A DNA stretch of 64,000 bases, taken from the NCBI GenBank assembly GCA_003116975.1, contig BGKB01000140.1:1-64000 (forward strand), given 5' to 3'. Origin of the DNA: Aurantiochytrium sp. KH105. Lineage: Eukaryota; Sar; Bigyra; Thraustochytrida; Thraustochytriidae. The notes beneath the pieces were generated by a model. It saw only the letters and a program-made list of their open reading frames with translations, did no database searches and had not been told where the DNA came from. Position numbers and translations under genes: made by a program. Positions 20,701 through 28,436 of the stretch are shown here, in pieces. Numbering within the stretch: the stretch's first letter is position 1; every line of letters starts with the position of its first letter.

Positions 20701-21696
20701 CTTTTTGGGTGACATGCTCATGAACTTTCCACTTTTCACATGTTGCAGCTGTATAGTCTGACCGTAACGCACGAATCGTCGCCGCGCACCTGATTTTCCG
20801 GCTTCTGTGTCGCCTTTGTTTTTCGCTCTCCGACCTCTTGCTTTGCGCGTTCTCGGTTCGGCGTCAGGGGCGTCGTCGACATTGACGTAACGCTGAAGAA
20901 GGGATTTATTTTCTGTTGCTACTTTGTCTGAACGCGCGCGCAAATAGGCTTGCTGGGCCTCCGAATAGGAGCTCCGTTTGCCGAGATTGCGGAGACTCCG
21001 CTGCATTTCGTACTGAAGCTGCGGGCAAATGCGAAACTGGATATTCATTCGATTTGGCGTGAGTCGCTCGCCAATATCGGCTGCAGCGCTAGCTTCAAAC
21101 TCGTCTCGTCCCTCGTCGATATCGGCTGCAGGCGTTGTATCGGCGTCGATGGCGCCTGAATAGTCGTTGCTCTCGGCTGAGTCGAGAGAAGAAGATAAAG
21201 GGGTTGATACATCTCTTGTGCTTGAGGCGGCTCCTCCAAGATCATCGGGCTCGGAGGGTTCTGAGGACGTTGCCGCGGTCAACAGCTCGTCGTCCGGGTG
21301 CAAGAGGCCGACGAGAGAATGGTACATGCCTTCACCAATGACGAGGCCGCCATCTGCCCCATTTGCGTCGACAGATCCTATGGAGATAATGTCCCCGAAC
21401 ATGAGCTCATGCGCAGTGGATATTGCTGCCGGTGAAGCAGCCTCGCCAATTCGTCGCGCACTGGACTGAGCGCTCGAACCTTTGAGAAATTTGGACGCCG
21501 CGGTGAGAACGGGCGTCACCGACTTCATGCTCCGGAGGCTTCGCGATGAGTTGGCGGTCGGAAGAGGCGGCTTTTTCTCTCGTTCGTTCGCCGAGTCTCC
21601 TTGTTTGCTACTTGGCTTTGGACCTTGTTGCTGGCTGCTCGGCTCGCTTCTGGGCTTCTCATCGGAAGACTGTTTGCGTAGAGGTGGCATGGGCAT
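11728..21696 (-). CDS. ITPR: IP3 receptor / ryanodine receptor family Ca2+ release channel
   Basis: Intracellular calcium-release channel, 3322 residues in one exon from ATG 21696; longer than animal IP3 receptors and shorter than ryanodine receptors. Approximate order: disordered N-terminus (1-300); Ins145_P3_rec/MIR-type beta-trefoil region (about 303-430); RIH repeat around 980-1100 (KFKGPQITFLVGLIRKHG); RIH-associated domain near 2070-2200 (QQLIQDEQRSMIQSIYDACG); an acidic Asp run near 2320-2335; multiple membrane helices; the last helix (VSIFLLNAVFGVLVDQF); and the C-terminal linker zinc site CFIC (3169-3172) with HISYEH (3213-3218), which matches the animal IP3R linker. The selectivity-filter region reads LRVGEGPAA (G3104-P3107) instead of the GGGVGD or GGIGD of animal channels. 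Ligand, IP3 or other, cannot be assigned from the sequence. Confidence 0.92.
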   Translation of the reverse strand: MPMPPLRKQSSDEKPRSEPSSQQQGPKPSSKQGDSANEREKKPPLPTANSSRSLRSMKSVTPVLTAASKFLKGSSAQSSARRIGEAASPAAISTAHELMFGDIISIGSVDANGADGGLVIGEGMYHSLVGLLHPDDELLTAATSSEPSEPDDLGGAASSTRDVSTPLSSSLDSAESNDYSGAIDADTTPAADIDEGRDEFEASAAADIGERLTPNRMNIQFRICPQLQYEMQRSLRNLGKRSSYSEAQQAYLRARSDKVATENKSLLQRYVNVDDAPDAEPRTRKARGRRAKNKGDTEAGKSGARRRFVRYGQTIQLQHVKSGKFMSMSPKKVARIRKDCLMVDLQDQGSEFSWFQILPRFKVRAEGARVYAGDQIFLRSVKFPDYYLNSTQETVPRPLQNIDCVGLSELRALREVHLSSQNASWRFYLAARGYNPERASYVYDCQAIYLFHPEVEALLGAPYDFAARNAMWYSAERDTPVKPDQSIWIVEHASSVLEWQQASSSSPAAAVASSRAPSRRSSILSTMRNYSFNGSSTSIGQGSTGEASERSGQTSAAIAAKAALSSQHIGAVPWNSRVALRHLATGRYLSVKPHTLDADRLEEYGTLDLELTSSFRGMLSTFSFAPALSKARAGVDADVLDLDSDSDSDSHDAGRSNDRSQAAIRFDGMTCFLSFEPPTPVLFGDGSSARRFFLHAPPDGSVSLSILRHDQDAIVGIPVPLSTVRAVETIKSWTRVSMSYVSLLRERMVHASADPLPARKSSFDRSKPSTRPSLGIRGHPSSMRSFARSRAKETYITRAETTPMIEVLRELLAFCRGVDNYGEPDALAFVLGETPDTDDEQVRAELVDYELSVANRVFQEPLAPSKLALQVRLAALRLFEVLFHVCTAPEAVLADGWMDKLTSTPFRWAYFIHRLCFRAATAIFQNSRELELSLADTQLPRPARPFCDFLYSLRAEVTFEPVLMSLARQLSCGVGAVTLLRKLVNNNETLLDTKFKGPQITFLVGLIRKHGPRKRYVDLLSSLCTCKDLAQGTTKCIVSNQELIVLEIFRNHPEEVLIEVAFQLEEDEDHTDAHAQSSSNGPERVAFAALRDRVLGGDTLLEASPDGGKPQLRRGKILISWDSALLADSAQDLGVSAAVTQSHKTWVSLEDLQALQDERARQLCSYLHGQLVLMTKLVEGRSYNCIQILEEIYTYELLVVGASNVRLAPSLRAAFCELLQALYLDRYPHVVRDLPRKIYFRVNAPPGGAYGRYRQMPQCLNLFRSSASHAALDTKTCSPSPDQAKLCDGKFADTEADTASSSFTNVLSGKTVPFFLISGADKFLFPREFVLRSLTRYASLVKEKASKAAADKETSTSYAMDNDAGSSLYANQEPGSPLLQLGGAHAPNSDQKDAYGRNSKQRHEGQTTADSRNRSNQGIGTEGRKRTENRDLTSKQNEMSIAGDDGQASFAGSMISLGQTLILMGYSSCPEQIIDLCRAAVRLLRFVSNDSLRRQEMVLRQRICELLITASRFETDHSISLVLDAFEGAAQDTRMCELVTQVEGGFARAGAPKESKWNLYDLQKQFTPSDIGATVDELLVDMVIRCGQQVDPSVQLFERALDLLVIEHSPGSRLMDGLQKTLIVSASAGARLYNSIKTRSLVLLNDLQSYMIWGVNNAFSDVGWVVIKRVKSNLGFLTRACGPHRSILESLDVADVVLHALSLDADRSSWLRDIQRLALRFFEVFVEDSIDNQRFVFDHIDLVQNLLEDNLSPAIACLSAVVRGNRKICADFPPRIINILVDHSKLTEDVLTLFVQLSSVNGVGIRRNQDALMHAILSDPGAEARLENMVRDLTVESSDTASILLGEFFSAVTRGHNPYCEAKVQALLPLDLLLDLATHSGARPSMNNHFRCVLLRALSDAFLDTGLADAGTMQQVPRIVDLLQIILTELGSFLERCRGGDVVADTLSNYRGLVFHGFMYMLRSFFHAAFEFQTAPSAILAVRAPLLTVVQELTEFAETPGEQHLSRRAKSGLLKSISAHRRARKTEEERRLSAKANKERRQLDRERRKMERIERRLFRSQERKRGRPTHDNWHVFLRFLQSSSHIQQLIQDEQRSMIQSIYDACGDMATLSLFLRSLMGFVRASCREHNIRHNDVTEPLARRSDQTAQQVLTIVQFTLAYIGDLDVAWRAKDASKEELQRNAQSRLTDMGAVDMSFQVLCIETSPALARKAILSLIALLEGGNRQVQERLFGLLMSPRGERFFARLAAVFARIGEAARSEIKLDKKRKLQEEALLVRDDGDTASVLSGNSSIVADSIGATSFGTSSSKASSTTSSSIDDDEDDDDDDDDDDGGARLGGTDSDLDELEDSEDNSSRGGRICNGSMHSTQHAKAGSVKQGETQTTAKGQNKDGNPDVDDGASSSSSSSDEEEGGNVVHARDVASLFELQAPRSRHHLRRKRTQAEIEQREAAQDIVKVVRFLQLCMEGHFLDMQNLLREQGEAAVYRTSTNVLLLGVEHACLLTKSEEVLAYSREGTVQQLTKIFDFLIESMQGPCQANQDLLSNPINRVLETVKKVLLTNFTLSDTFLHEADLDKITEDDERDAFLILELKAKAMRTLCAMLEGRQDTRVEESLLREIELSLVRARLVEIHRAIEFCTSRGRSEDSMLHLFEAATDALNIMVTLSDARRARGLHLMDMIKADEEKAIAFFMEAIRSVEVLFQGSVHRCFYPKPKALSFLSHSARVSLMQDINVEDPDLRLREFLDNANSLLDEVSQVQQLSEALPIQKLLMDLDKIRAIAFALSVWSNFLLLFSFSVSPEAGDSEELCVAPNVVTTILPSLWDSLAGGPGPALALRMIQLLTVIQMAHLLLLRGLDLLTQIPIRLKKLERKLRLARARLRSLPKASGLASGHLSSGSAGGQGDDVLVSSALAQPYNSREVRMAWSLGVGCSVASVLLAIRFGWGVLVNPRFLVCAQFWVLAQGTLFARAVRRSGGALGFSASFAKWYCCLFDVLTTSRSLFQMVSLVACWWGLGLGADAVYLMVPMFDIVLSNETLQNVVQAVRVPFRSLAMTFILLSITLYGFSLVAFLSFREHFADPVTGENPCEELLTCFMFILDIGLRVGEGPAAVMVNLPANHDQALQRLAFDLGFVIIVSIFLLNAVFGVLVDQFSSLREDLQNRHAQLNNSCFICGLGRAEFDAISFEYRQRQDDLARYAGREGLRTEFKGGFMYHISYEHNIYDYLGFILYLEAKDETECNGLESYVLAELDKSSGDAISWIPSGRALALGAHGAFENTTRAALEKLTSGLNRSMRAVSRRLDHMETKLHVLHELNLESSSAAE

Positions 21697-21772
21697 GGTT
21701 GCAGCCGCCGCGCACGCGCCAGCTCAGGTATCACTCTTTCTCTTTCTCTCTCCCCTGCTCTTCCTCCTTTTT

Positions 21773-21801
21773 GTCGTCGTCGTCGTCGTCGTCGTTGTCG
21801 T
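21773..21801. repeat. (TCG)n microsatellite
   Basis: Nine to ten trinucleotide units in the 5' flank of the IP3R-like gene. Confidence 0.85.
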
Positions 21802-22384
21802 GGCAGCGGCGTCGAGTTTCGAGGCGCACCTGAACGTGCGCCCGCTTCACCTCGGAGGAGTTGAACTCACCACTACAGACCGATCGCTGCCCGAAGAGCA
21901 GAGTGCTAGCGCCGTCGCGGCCCTCGCGGCCCGGTCTGGGCGGCGTCCTTTGCTTGCTCGCGCTCCTAGCCCGCGCGGCAGCCCGCTGCCGCGGGATCGA
22001 GGCGCGCCCTGCGCTCGCTCGCACTGTTCGCTCGCTGTTATTATGCTGATCTTCTTTGTATAGGCTAAATGACCTTGACCATGCACGAGCCGATCTATCT
22101 GTCTGTCAGTGGCCAATCTGTCTCCAGAGGTGAAGCGATGCAGAGTGATGCCGCTGCGCAACCCCAACTCCCACGCCACAGTGGTCCGCAGAGGCCACCA
22201 CACGGTGGTGCCGCTGTGGGTGCGGGCGGCGGAGGCGCGCCGAGGCGAGCGCTTGGCCACCAACCACTCGCTCGCTCTCGCCCCTTCGTCAGTTCTTGGG
22301 CAGGCGGTCTGTCACCTGCCTGGCCGTCCTGTCCCGCGGGCAGCGCAGCGCGGGCGCGAGGACCAGAGCCGCAAGGGTCGAACA

Positions 22385-22411
22385 CGCGACGCGACGCGAC
22401 GCGACGCGCGA
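22385..22411. repeat. (GCGAC)n microsatellite
   Basis: Five pentanucleotide units ending two bases before the preferred BUD22 start codon. Confidence 0.85.
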
Positions 22412-22413
22412 GG

Positions 22414-22459
22414 ATGACAGTTCGCAGCCGTGCCGCGCGGAGACGGCAGGAGCAGGAGA

Positions 22460-22499
<40 letters not shown>

Positions 22500-24078
22500 C
22501 CAGGACCAGGACCAGGAGGACCAGGAGGACCAGCAGGATTCCTCGAAGGAGGAGGAGGAGGACGACGCCTCGGACTCGGACTCGAAGGCGGAGGAGCCAA
22601 GCGCGAGTGACGACGAGAAGAACGCCGAGAGCGAAAGCGAAACTAGCGAAAGCGAAAGCGAGGACAATGACGACAGCGACAGCAAGGATGACACCTCCGA
22701 CGGTGCAAAAGAAGCCAATGAGAACGCCAAGAAGGACGGGCGAACTGCCGGTGAGGAAGAGGAAGGGAAAGAAGAAGACGACGATGACGACGACGACGAT
22801 GATGATGATGATGATGATGATGATGCCCAAAAAGAGGACAAGACGAAGCCTGGAGACCATGGCAGCAGCAGCAAGAACAAGTACGATGACCTTGACCACA
22901 AGCTGCAAGGTCACCTGCTGGCGCCAGGGCGGGAGCTGTGCCAAGCAATCAAGAAGACACAACGCTTCGAATTGCAAAAGGCTATCCGCAAGCTCAAGGA
23001 CGCACGGGAGACAGCCGAGCGCATTGCTGCTGAACAAGAAAACGGGAAGGATGACGACAAGACAGCTCACGCCGCATCCAGCAGCAAGAAAAAGCAAGGA
23101 AGTCGCGGAGGCCCGGATCTCGATCGCCTACAACGAAAGGTAATTGTGCTGAAGGAGTTCAAGTATTATGACCTCGCGCGGATTTTGATGAATGAAGGGG
23201 GCGCTGTTGTCCCCGACAAACTCGAGAAGGAATGGGCAAAAGCCAATGCACCCAAACGGAACAAAAAAGGAAAGATTGCGAAGGAAGATGCAGAGGACGA
23301 ATCGAAAACAGAAGATGCCAAGTCAGGCACTAACAAGGACGCTGAAGACTCTAATGAGGAAAAGGTCGAGCTAGGCTCGGAAATTGAGGTCGAAAACGTG
23401 GCGCGCAAGGCGATCTTGGATGCTTTCGAGGCGCGTGTGAGGAAACACAAGCTCGTGCAGGCTGCCCTGCGCAGACTCGAAGAGAAAGTCGATCATGTCC
23501 GTTTCAAGCGCAAGCTTCTCAAAAATAAGCGGAAGCGGGAAGCGAGAATGATTGCAAACAGTACGGACGAGGCGTGGAAAGCAAAGAAGGTCCGCTGCGG
23601 GATCGGTGGCTGTCAGGCGCGCTTTGCTTCAACGGAGGCTCGGCTGACGCATTGGAAGCTGCGCCATCCCCAGACCTTTTCCGACCAAGTGGAAGTGGTC
23701 GGCCTTGACCCGCATGATCCTTTTGCGGAAATCGATGCTCGTCCCAGAAATCGCATGGGCCAGCGTGCGCGTCAGCGCCAGGCCCTGTTGCGTGAAGCTG
23801 AAGAGCGGAGACGCGCCATTGCTCGCGGAGAGAAGCCACCTCCGAAGAAGCGCGTCAAGCGTGATCCTGCGCCGGGTAAGCTTGAGACGACTCCAGCTGC
23901 GGCACAAACGGCAACTGCGGAGCCCGAAGCCGCTGGCAAGGCCGCGGAAGCCAACATGCATCCGTCATGGATCGCCAAGAAGGAAGCGCAGGAGAAGGCG
24001 CGCATGGTGGGAGCCTTTCAGGGAACAAAGGTTACGTTTAGCGACGATGATGATGATGATGGTGACGACGATGAGTAG
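22414..24078 (+). CDS. BUD22: BUD22/SRFBP1-family ribosome biogenesis factor with C2H2 finger
   Basis: Nucleolar factor; yeast Bud22 is needed for 18S rRNA maturation in the small-subunit processome. From ATG 22414 the protein has 554 residues; an in-frame ATG at 22069 would add 115 low-complexity residues and seems less likely. The N-terminal 150 residues are Gln then Asp/Glu/Ser-rich. A helical region follows with coiled-coil character. The Bud22 signature is C-terminal: RNRMGQRARQRQ (about 440-455) and HPSWIAKKEAQEKARMVGAF then FQGTKVTF (from about 515), matching human SRFBP1. A C2H2 finger is inserted before it (C395, C400, H413, H418; CGIGGC...HWKLRH). The tail is an Asp run. The basic stretches would suit a nucleolar protein. 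Confidence 0.8.
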
Positions 24079-24572
24079 AGATGGGTTCGCCGTCTCAGGC
24101 CATGCACGCGAAAAGGAGCAGTGGCCGTCTGCACGTGCTCTCGATTCCTTTCCGCTTTACTCCCTGCGTGTATAATTTGATTGGACGAACTTGGATGAAC
24201 CGAGGTTGTGTCAATTTCCCTCCAATATTTCCGTGGCGTTGCGCCGATCACCCGGATCATGATGTCCGCCCATTTGTCTTTCTTAAGGCGCTGGGTCAAG
24301 CAAAATCGCGTACGTGCACTCTTGCGTACATGTGTGCTCTACTTGTGCGTCAAGATCATTCTTCGTCTCTTTTTTGCACTTTGACACACACGCAACCAAG
24401 CAAACAAGAAACCGAGCAGGCCTCCTCCTTTTGCAAATCATCGTGAAAAAGCCTTGCTTTCCCTTCGTGTTATCCTGCGTCAAGACTTGGCTGATCTCTT
24501 GCAAACCATATCTCTAACTTAGGCCTAGTCCGAAATATGATGTTATGTTGGGCTCGATTCATCATAAATTCG
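24079..24572. other. Convergent intergenic region, BUD22 / IPK
   Basis: The 3' flanks of two convergent genes. No gene or notable repeat was seen. Confidence 0.5.
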
Positions 24573-25466
24573 TCATGATGAGGTGGAAGCCTCCTCGGCC
24601 ACGTTGGCGTCGGGGAGACAAACAAGGGTCCCAGGACATGCATTGTCTCCAGCACACGCGGCAAGACAACGGTCAGCCACAGCGCGCACGAGCTTTGTGG
24701 CTACACCGTGCCGAGCCATTTCAGCAGCTCGATTCACCTTGAGAAAGATTCCCCCCGTCACATCGACGGTGTCATCGTGCTGCGTCCCAGGAAGCGGATC
24801 GTCGGGATGCCATTCCAGGACAAGTTGCTGAGGCTCTCCATCTATTGGCGGGGCACGAAGGAGACCATCGACGCCTTCGACCGCAAAAACAGCGCGAGTG
24901 ACTCCAGGCAGGTCCAAAGCAAGACGTGCCATGAGGTCATCGCCCGACAAAACGCCAAAGTCTCGAGGTGATCGGCAATCAACAACATCACCAAGCGTCA
25001 CATCGACAAATCGCTCCGGTGCAAGTCGCCCGATGAAGAGAGAGGCAAGGTCCGCTTCAAGTTCCATTCCTGTGCCAAGAATTCCGAGCTCATGTGGGGC
25101 TCGACTCCGTGTCGGCACGCCATGGCGGTTCAAAGATGCAAGGACTTTGGCGTGCAAGATAAGCAGGTCCTCACGTACGCGTGACACGGCTGCATCCTGA
25201 GAGGCGCAGTCCAGGCCGTTTCCATCGACCGGTAGTGCTGCTGCCCCCGCAGCGTCGAGAGCACGCCCACGCTGCAGCTGCCAAGCACGACAGCGAAGGT
25301 GGCCGAAGGAGCCCGCCCCATGCACAACGATGAGATCGATGCCCTTCTTCCATACCTGCGCAAGCGCTCCAGTCAAGGCATCAAGAGCAGCATCGTTCGC
25401 CTCGCATAGCGAGTGCTTGTCAGTGATGGCTCCGCCTCCAAGCTTGACGAGCACAAGCTCGCGCAT
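24573..25466 (-). CDS. IPK: Isopentenyl phosphate kinase
   Basis: Amino-acid-kinase-fold enzyme that phosphorylates isopentenyl phosphate to isopentenyl diphosphate, feeding isoprenoid (sterol, carotenoid) synthesis. From ATG 25466 it has 297 residues, the usual size. Visible: the N-terminal VKLGGGAITDK loop with Lys8; HGAGSFGH (residues 49-56), whose last His matches the substrate-binding His of archaeal IPK and separates IPK from other kinases of the fold; LGDVVDC and VLSGDDLMARLA; and DVTGGIFLKV near the C-terminus. An ATG at 25562 would add 32 basic residues over a repeated CTGTCTCGGT tract, which looks like 5' UTR. No targeting signal is obvious from the preferred start, so a cytosolic location is likely. 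Confidence 0.9.
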   Translation of the reverse strand: MRELVLVKLGGGAITDKHSLCEANDAALDALTGALAQVWKKGIDLIVVHGAGSFGHLRCRAWQLQRGRALDAAGAAALPVDGNGLDCASQDAAVSRVREDLLILHAKVLASLNRHGVPTRSRAPHELGILGTGMELEADLASLFIGRLAPERFVDVTLGDVVDCRSPRDFGVLSGDDLMARLALDLPGVTRAVFAVEGVDGLLRAPPIDGEPQQLVLEWHPDDPLPGTQHDDTVDVTGGIFLKVNRAAEMARHGVATKLVRAVADRCLAACAGDNACPGTLVCLPDANVAEEASTSS

Positions 25467-25495
25467 TGCCGCAGTCTTCTTTTTTGACTTTTTTC

Positions 25496-25536
25496 TGTGT
25501 CTGTCTCGGTCTGTCTCGGTCTGTCTCGTTCTGTCC
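25496..25536. repeat. (CTGTCTCGGT)n short tandem repeat
   Basis: Four decanucleotide units just upstream of the preferred IPK start. Confidence 0.85.
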
Positions 25537-26979
25537 TTTTGAAAAGAGAGAGCGATGTTCATTCAACAAAGGCGATTGATTGATCACAAGAAACATAATT
25601 TACCAAGGCACGGGTGGTTTTTGATGAAACAACAACGATGAGAGAGACAGATTGTCGTTTTTTAAAAAAGTAAAGAAAAGTAGTTGCAACAAACGTACTT
25701 GTCTTTGCTCGTTTGTGAACTCTGGATAGAAGACTTGAAAGGGTCCTTGCATTCTAGGCTGTGTGGTATACGCTGGTGAGCAAGAACTAGGCTCACTTGC
25801 TGCAAAACACTATTCTTTGAATGAACGCAAGCAAGGCGAGTCGTTCGTCTTATCTTCAGTTCTTTGTCACAGGTAGATGAAGAAACTTTCGGTCATAATT
25901 GTAGTAAAAAGTATCATGAATTACCTTCGCTATTTTGAGATAATGTGCTTCAGAATACAAATGCACTGCGCATTGTGTAACTAATTATCAACATTTACGT
26001 GCCTCGGTTGCCTGCCTATCAGCACCGAAGCAAGCACGGATATGACTTCGTGCTCATTCCGAAGTCTTCCCGTTAGACGACAACCAAGGGCGTCAATATA
26101 GTGTAGTGTGCCCATCCGCTGTCTCGCAGGAATCAGCACATGCGAGCGAGTGACTAGCGCAAGTCGCGGGACCATAAGGTGAAAGCTACGATAATTGGTT
26201 CCCACAACAGGTGAAAATGCAGTGAAAGATCACGCGCAAGCATTCGCGATTGACGTTTGGGCAGAGCTCTCAGACCGTTTGCTGCGTCGAGTAAGCGTCC
26301 GCACCACTATGTCCTGACTGCCCATGAAAGTTAGAAATCGAGTCTCATCATGGCGCGAATTGTTTTGGCGATTGTCACAGTCTCTGCTCTATGAGGTGAG
26401 GAACAGAAAATTTCCGGCCCCGAGAAGAAATGAATCAATGACTCAATTTCCTCGATGAGTAGTACTTCCTCGATCGTAGCCTCAGAGACTCCGCTTCTTC
26501 TGCGCGACTAGATGACTGCGAGAGCGCTGGCGGCCTAGCCGAGTGTAGCCTGCATAGGCGACGGAGACGCCCTTCTGTTCGCGCGCGCGCTGAGTCGGCC
26601 GTCAGCGCACGGAGGACTGGAATCGAAGAGACGTCCATCAAGGATATCTGAATCCTCTTTTTCTTGCGCATCGGCCGATCTTCAGGTGCACACGAAAAGC
26701 GAGCCACCGCGAGCCCTCGCTACGCGATGGAGCCCATGGAGCTAGGTAGCTTAGCTAGCTCCCGCCTCCTATGCGTGCAGGGAGGGACGCGAAAATTTTC
26801 TGTTGAGAATTTACGCCTTTGGACATGAATGAGCACATCATGTTCAATTCAAATTCAATCTCGCGTCTAGCATCTATCTGTAAGTGCTAGGTGCGTACAC
26901 GCGCACCGACTCCGGCTTTGCCGGTCTTCGTCGGCGCGACCACCTCTATCAGAGTTGTGCCGCACCACAATGCAACTTG

Positions 26980-27039
26980 CCGCAACGCAGTTTGCCGCAA
27001 CGCATTTTGTCGCAACGCATTTTGCTGCAACCCATTTTG
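26980..27039. repeat. 15-bp tandem repeat, four copies
   Basis: Units of the form YCGCAACGCATTTTG with one or two changes each. A fifth degenerate unit precedes at about 26965. Confidence 0.85.
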
Positions 27040-27384
27040 CAGCCTCGCATGAATGGCCAGCCTGGATTGCTATACACCTCAAATACACCTAACTCAAGAC
27101 ATCTTCGAAGTCTCTCGTTTCTTCTGCGCGCTCGCTAGCCTAAGCGAAGGCGCGTGAGCACCGGCGGCAGCGCCGCGCGTAGAGCCGTGGGGACGCCCAC
27201 GAGCCTACGCGCGTGCCTGTTTGCCGTCGGTGGCTGGGTAAGCGATCAGAAAAGATCATTGATTGCTCATTGCTGTCTTGGCTGCAGACAAGGCTAGCAG
27301 ACCAGCACAAGACAAGAGTCTTTGACTCATTCGTGTGCGCCAAGTACTAATCCCAAGGCTTGGACGCCCGACACCACTCCAACA

Positions 27385-27645
27385 ACCTCAAAACATATGC
27401 TTCACATTTCAAACGTTTTGCATTCTATATACAAAATTATACAATATACATAAAATATACTAATAGTTTGCACAAGACTGTCTTATAATTGAATTAAAAT
27501 TTAGCAAATATTATATGTTATGCAAAAAGATATATCTAAGGATTTAATATGAATGGTATTGATTATTTATTATCTTTTTAATCTAAAAAACTAAAATATG
27601 TATAATACGCTCAAAATCACCATCTATCCAAAACTAGAGAAATGC
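27385..27645. other. AT-rich island in a GC-rich contig
   Basis: About 260 bases dominated by A and T, with TATATA and ATTTAT motifs, in a region otherwise GC-rich. It carries no open frame of note. It could be an origin, scaffold-attachment or centromere-related sequence, or a decayed insertion. Confidence 0.6.
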
Positions 27646-28436
27646 CAATAAACACCAAATGTGTGTACCGGAGCGACGCTAAAAGTTTTCAGAGGAATCA
27701 GATTGTACTGGGATAGGTGATTGATTGATCAGCTTGATGTTCTCAAAATTCAATTAAACGAGGTCTTTGTGTGCTGAGATCGAGCAGGCGGGTCTCTTCC
27801 ATTCGTCACAGTTTTTACAGGTGAAAACTTTTTATTATTTTTTCTGATCATTGTCAGCAGCCCTTTCTTATCTATCTTTCATCTTCACATTCATTCATTC
27901 ATTCTTTTTTCCTGTTGTCGAAAATGACCTCTTTCTCTTGACCCGACAGGCTTTTCTTTTCGAGAAAGGATTTCTTCTATCTTTTTAGTTCGTCCTGATA
28001 AGAACAGATCGTCCATTTTATTGCAAACAGCTCTGCTGAAAGTTTGTTCGATTGATCTTGAAGGCCTTTGCTCCTCTTTCGAATGCACATTCTCCAAGTA
28101 GACCACCGCGCGCACTCTTGCTTTCATGCGTCTGTCTGTACTGGTGACATGATATCCACGATCATTCGAGCTGTTACTCGAGCTAATGATCATCTACATC
28201 GTTTTCTTGAAGTTCTAAAAATACAAAGTGATTGTTCAAAATGCCTCGCGCGCCGTCAGTCTCCCCGTGAGCACGCACCACCCCAATCACCCCACCCACC
28301 TGGGTTCCTAGCCATTTACAAAAAAAAGGAAGAGTATGGCTCTATTTACACCGTTTCTATTTTCATTTTTACTATGACTAAATGTTACCAATGCAATTCA
28401 TACATAGCCCGCGATCGGTGTCGGTCGTACTTACTG

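Larger units (their letters stand above)
21697..22413. other. Divergent intergenic region, IP3R-like / BUD22
   Basis: Shared 5' flank with a (TCG)n run at 21773-21801, about 80 bases from the IP3R-like ATG, and a (GCGAC)n run at about 22385-22411 touching the BUD22 start. An open frame from ATG 22069 runs in phase into BUD22 but has non-coding character. Confidence 0.55.
25563..28436. other. Gene-free stretch with AT-rich island
   Basis: Between the IPK promoter and the 3' end of the GTPase-WH2 gene. It holds a 15-bp tandem repeat (26980-27039), an AT-rich island (about 27385-27645) and several short frames with no recognisable product. No tRNA-like B box was found by eye. Confidence 0.6.

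Noticed and set aside
22069-22413. In-frame N-terminal extension of BUD22
   Set aside because: Low-complexity and overlaps a GCGAC microsatellite. Kept as an alternative start only.
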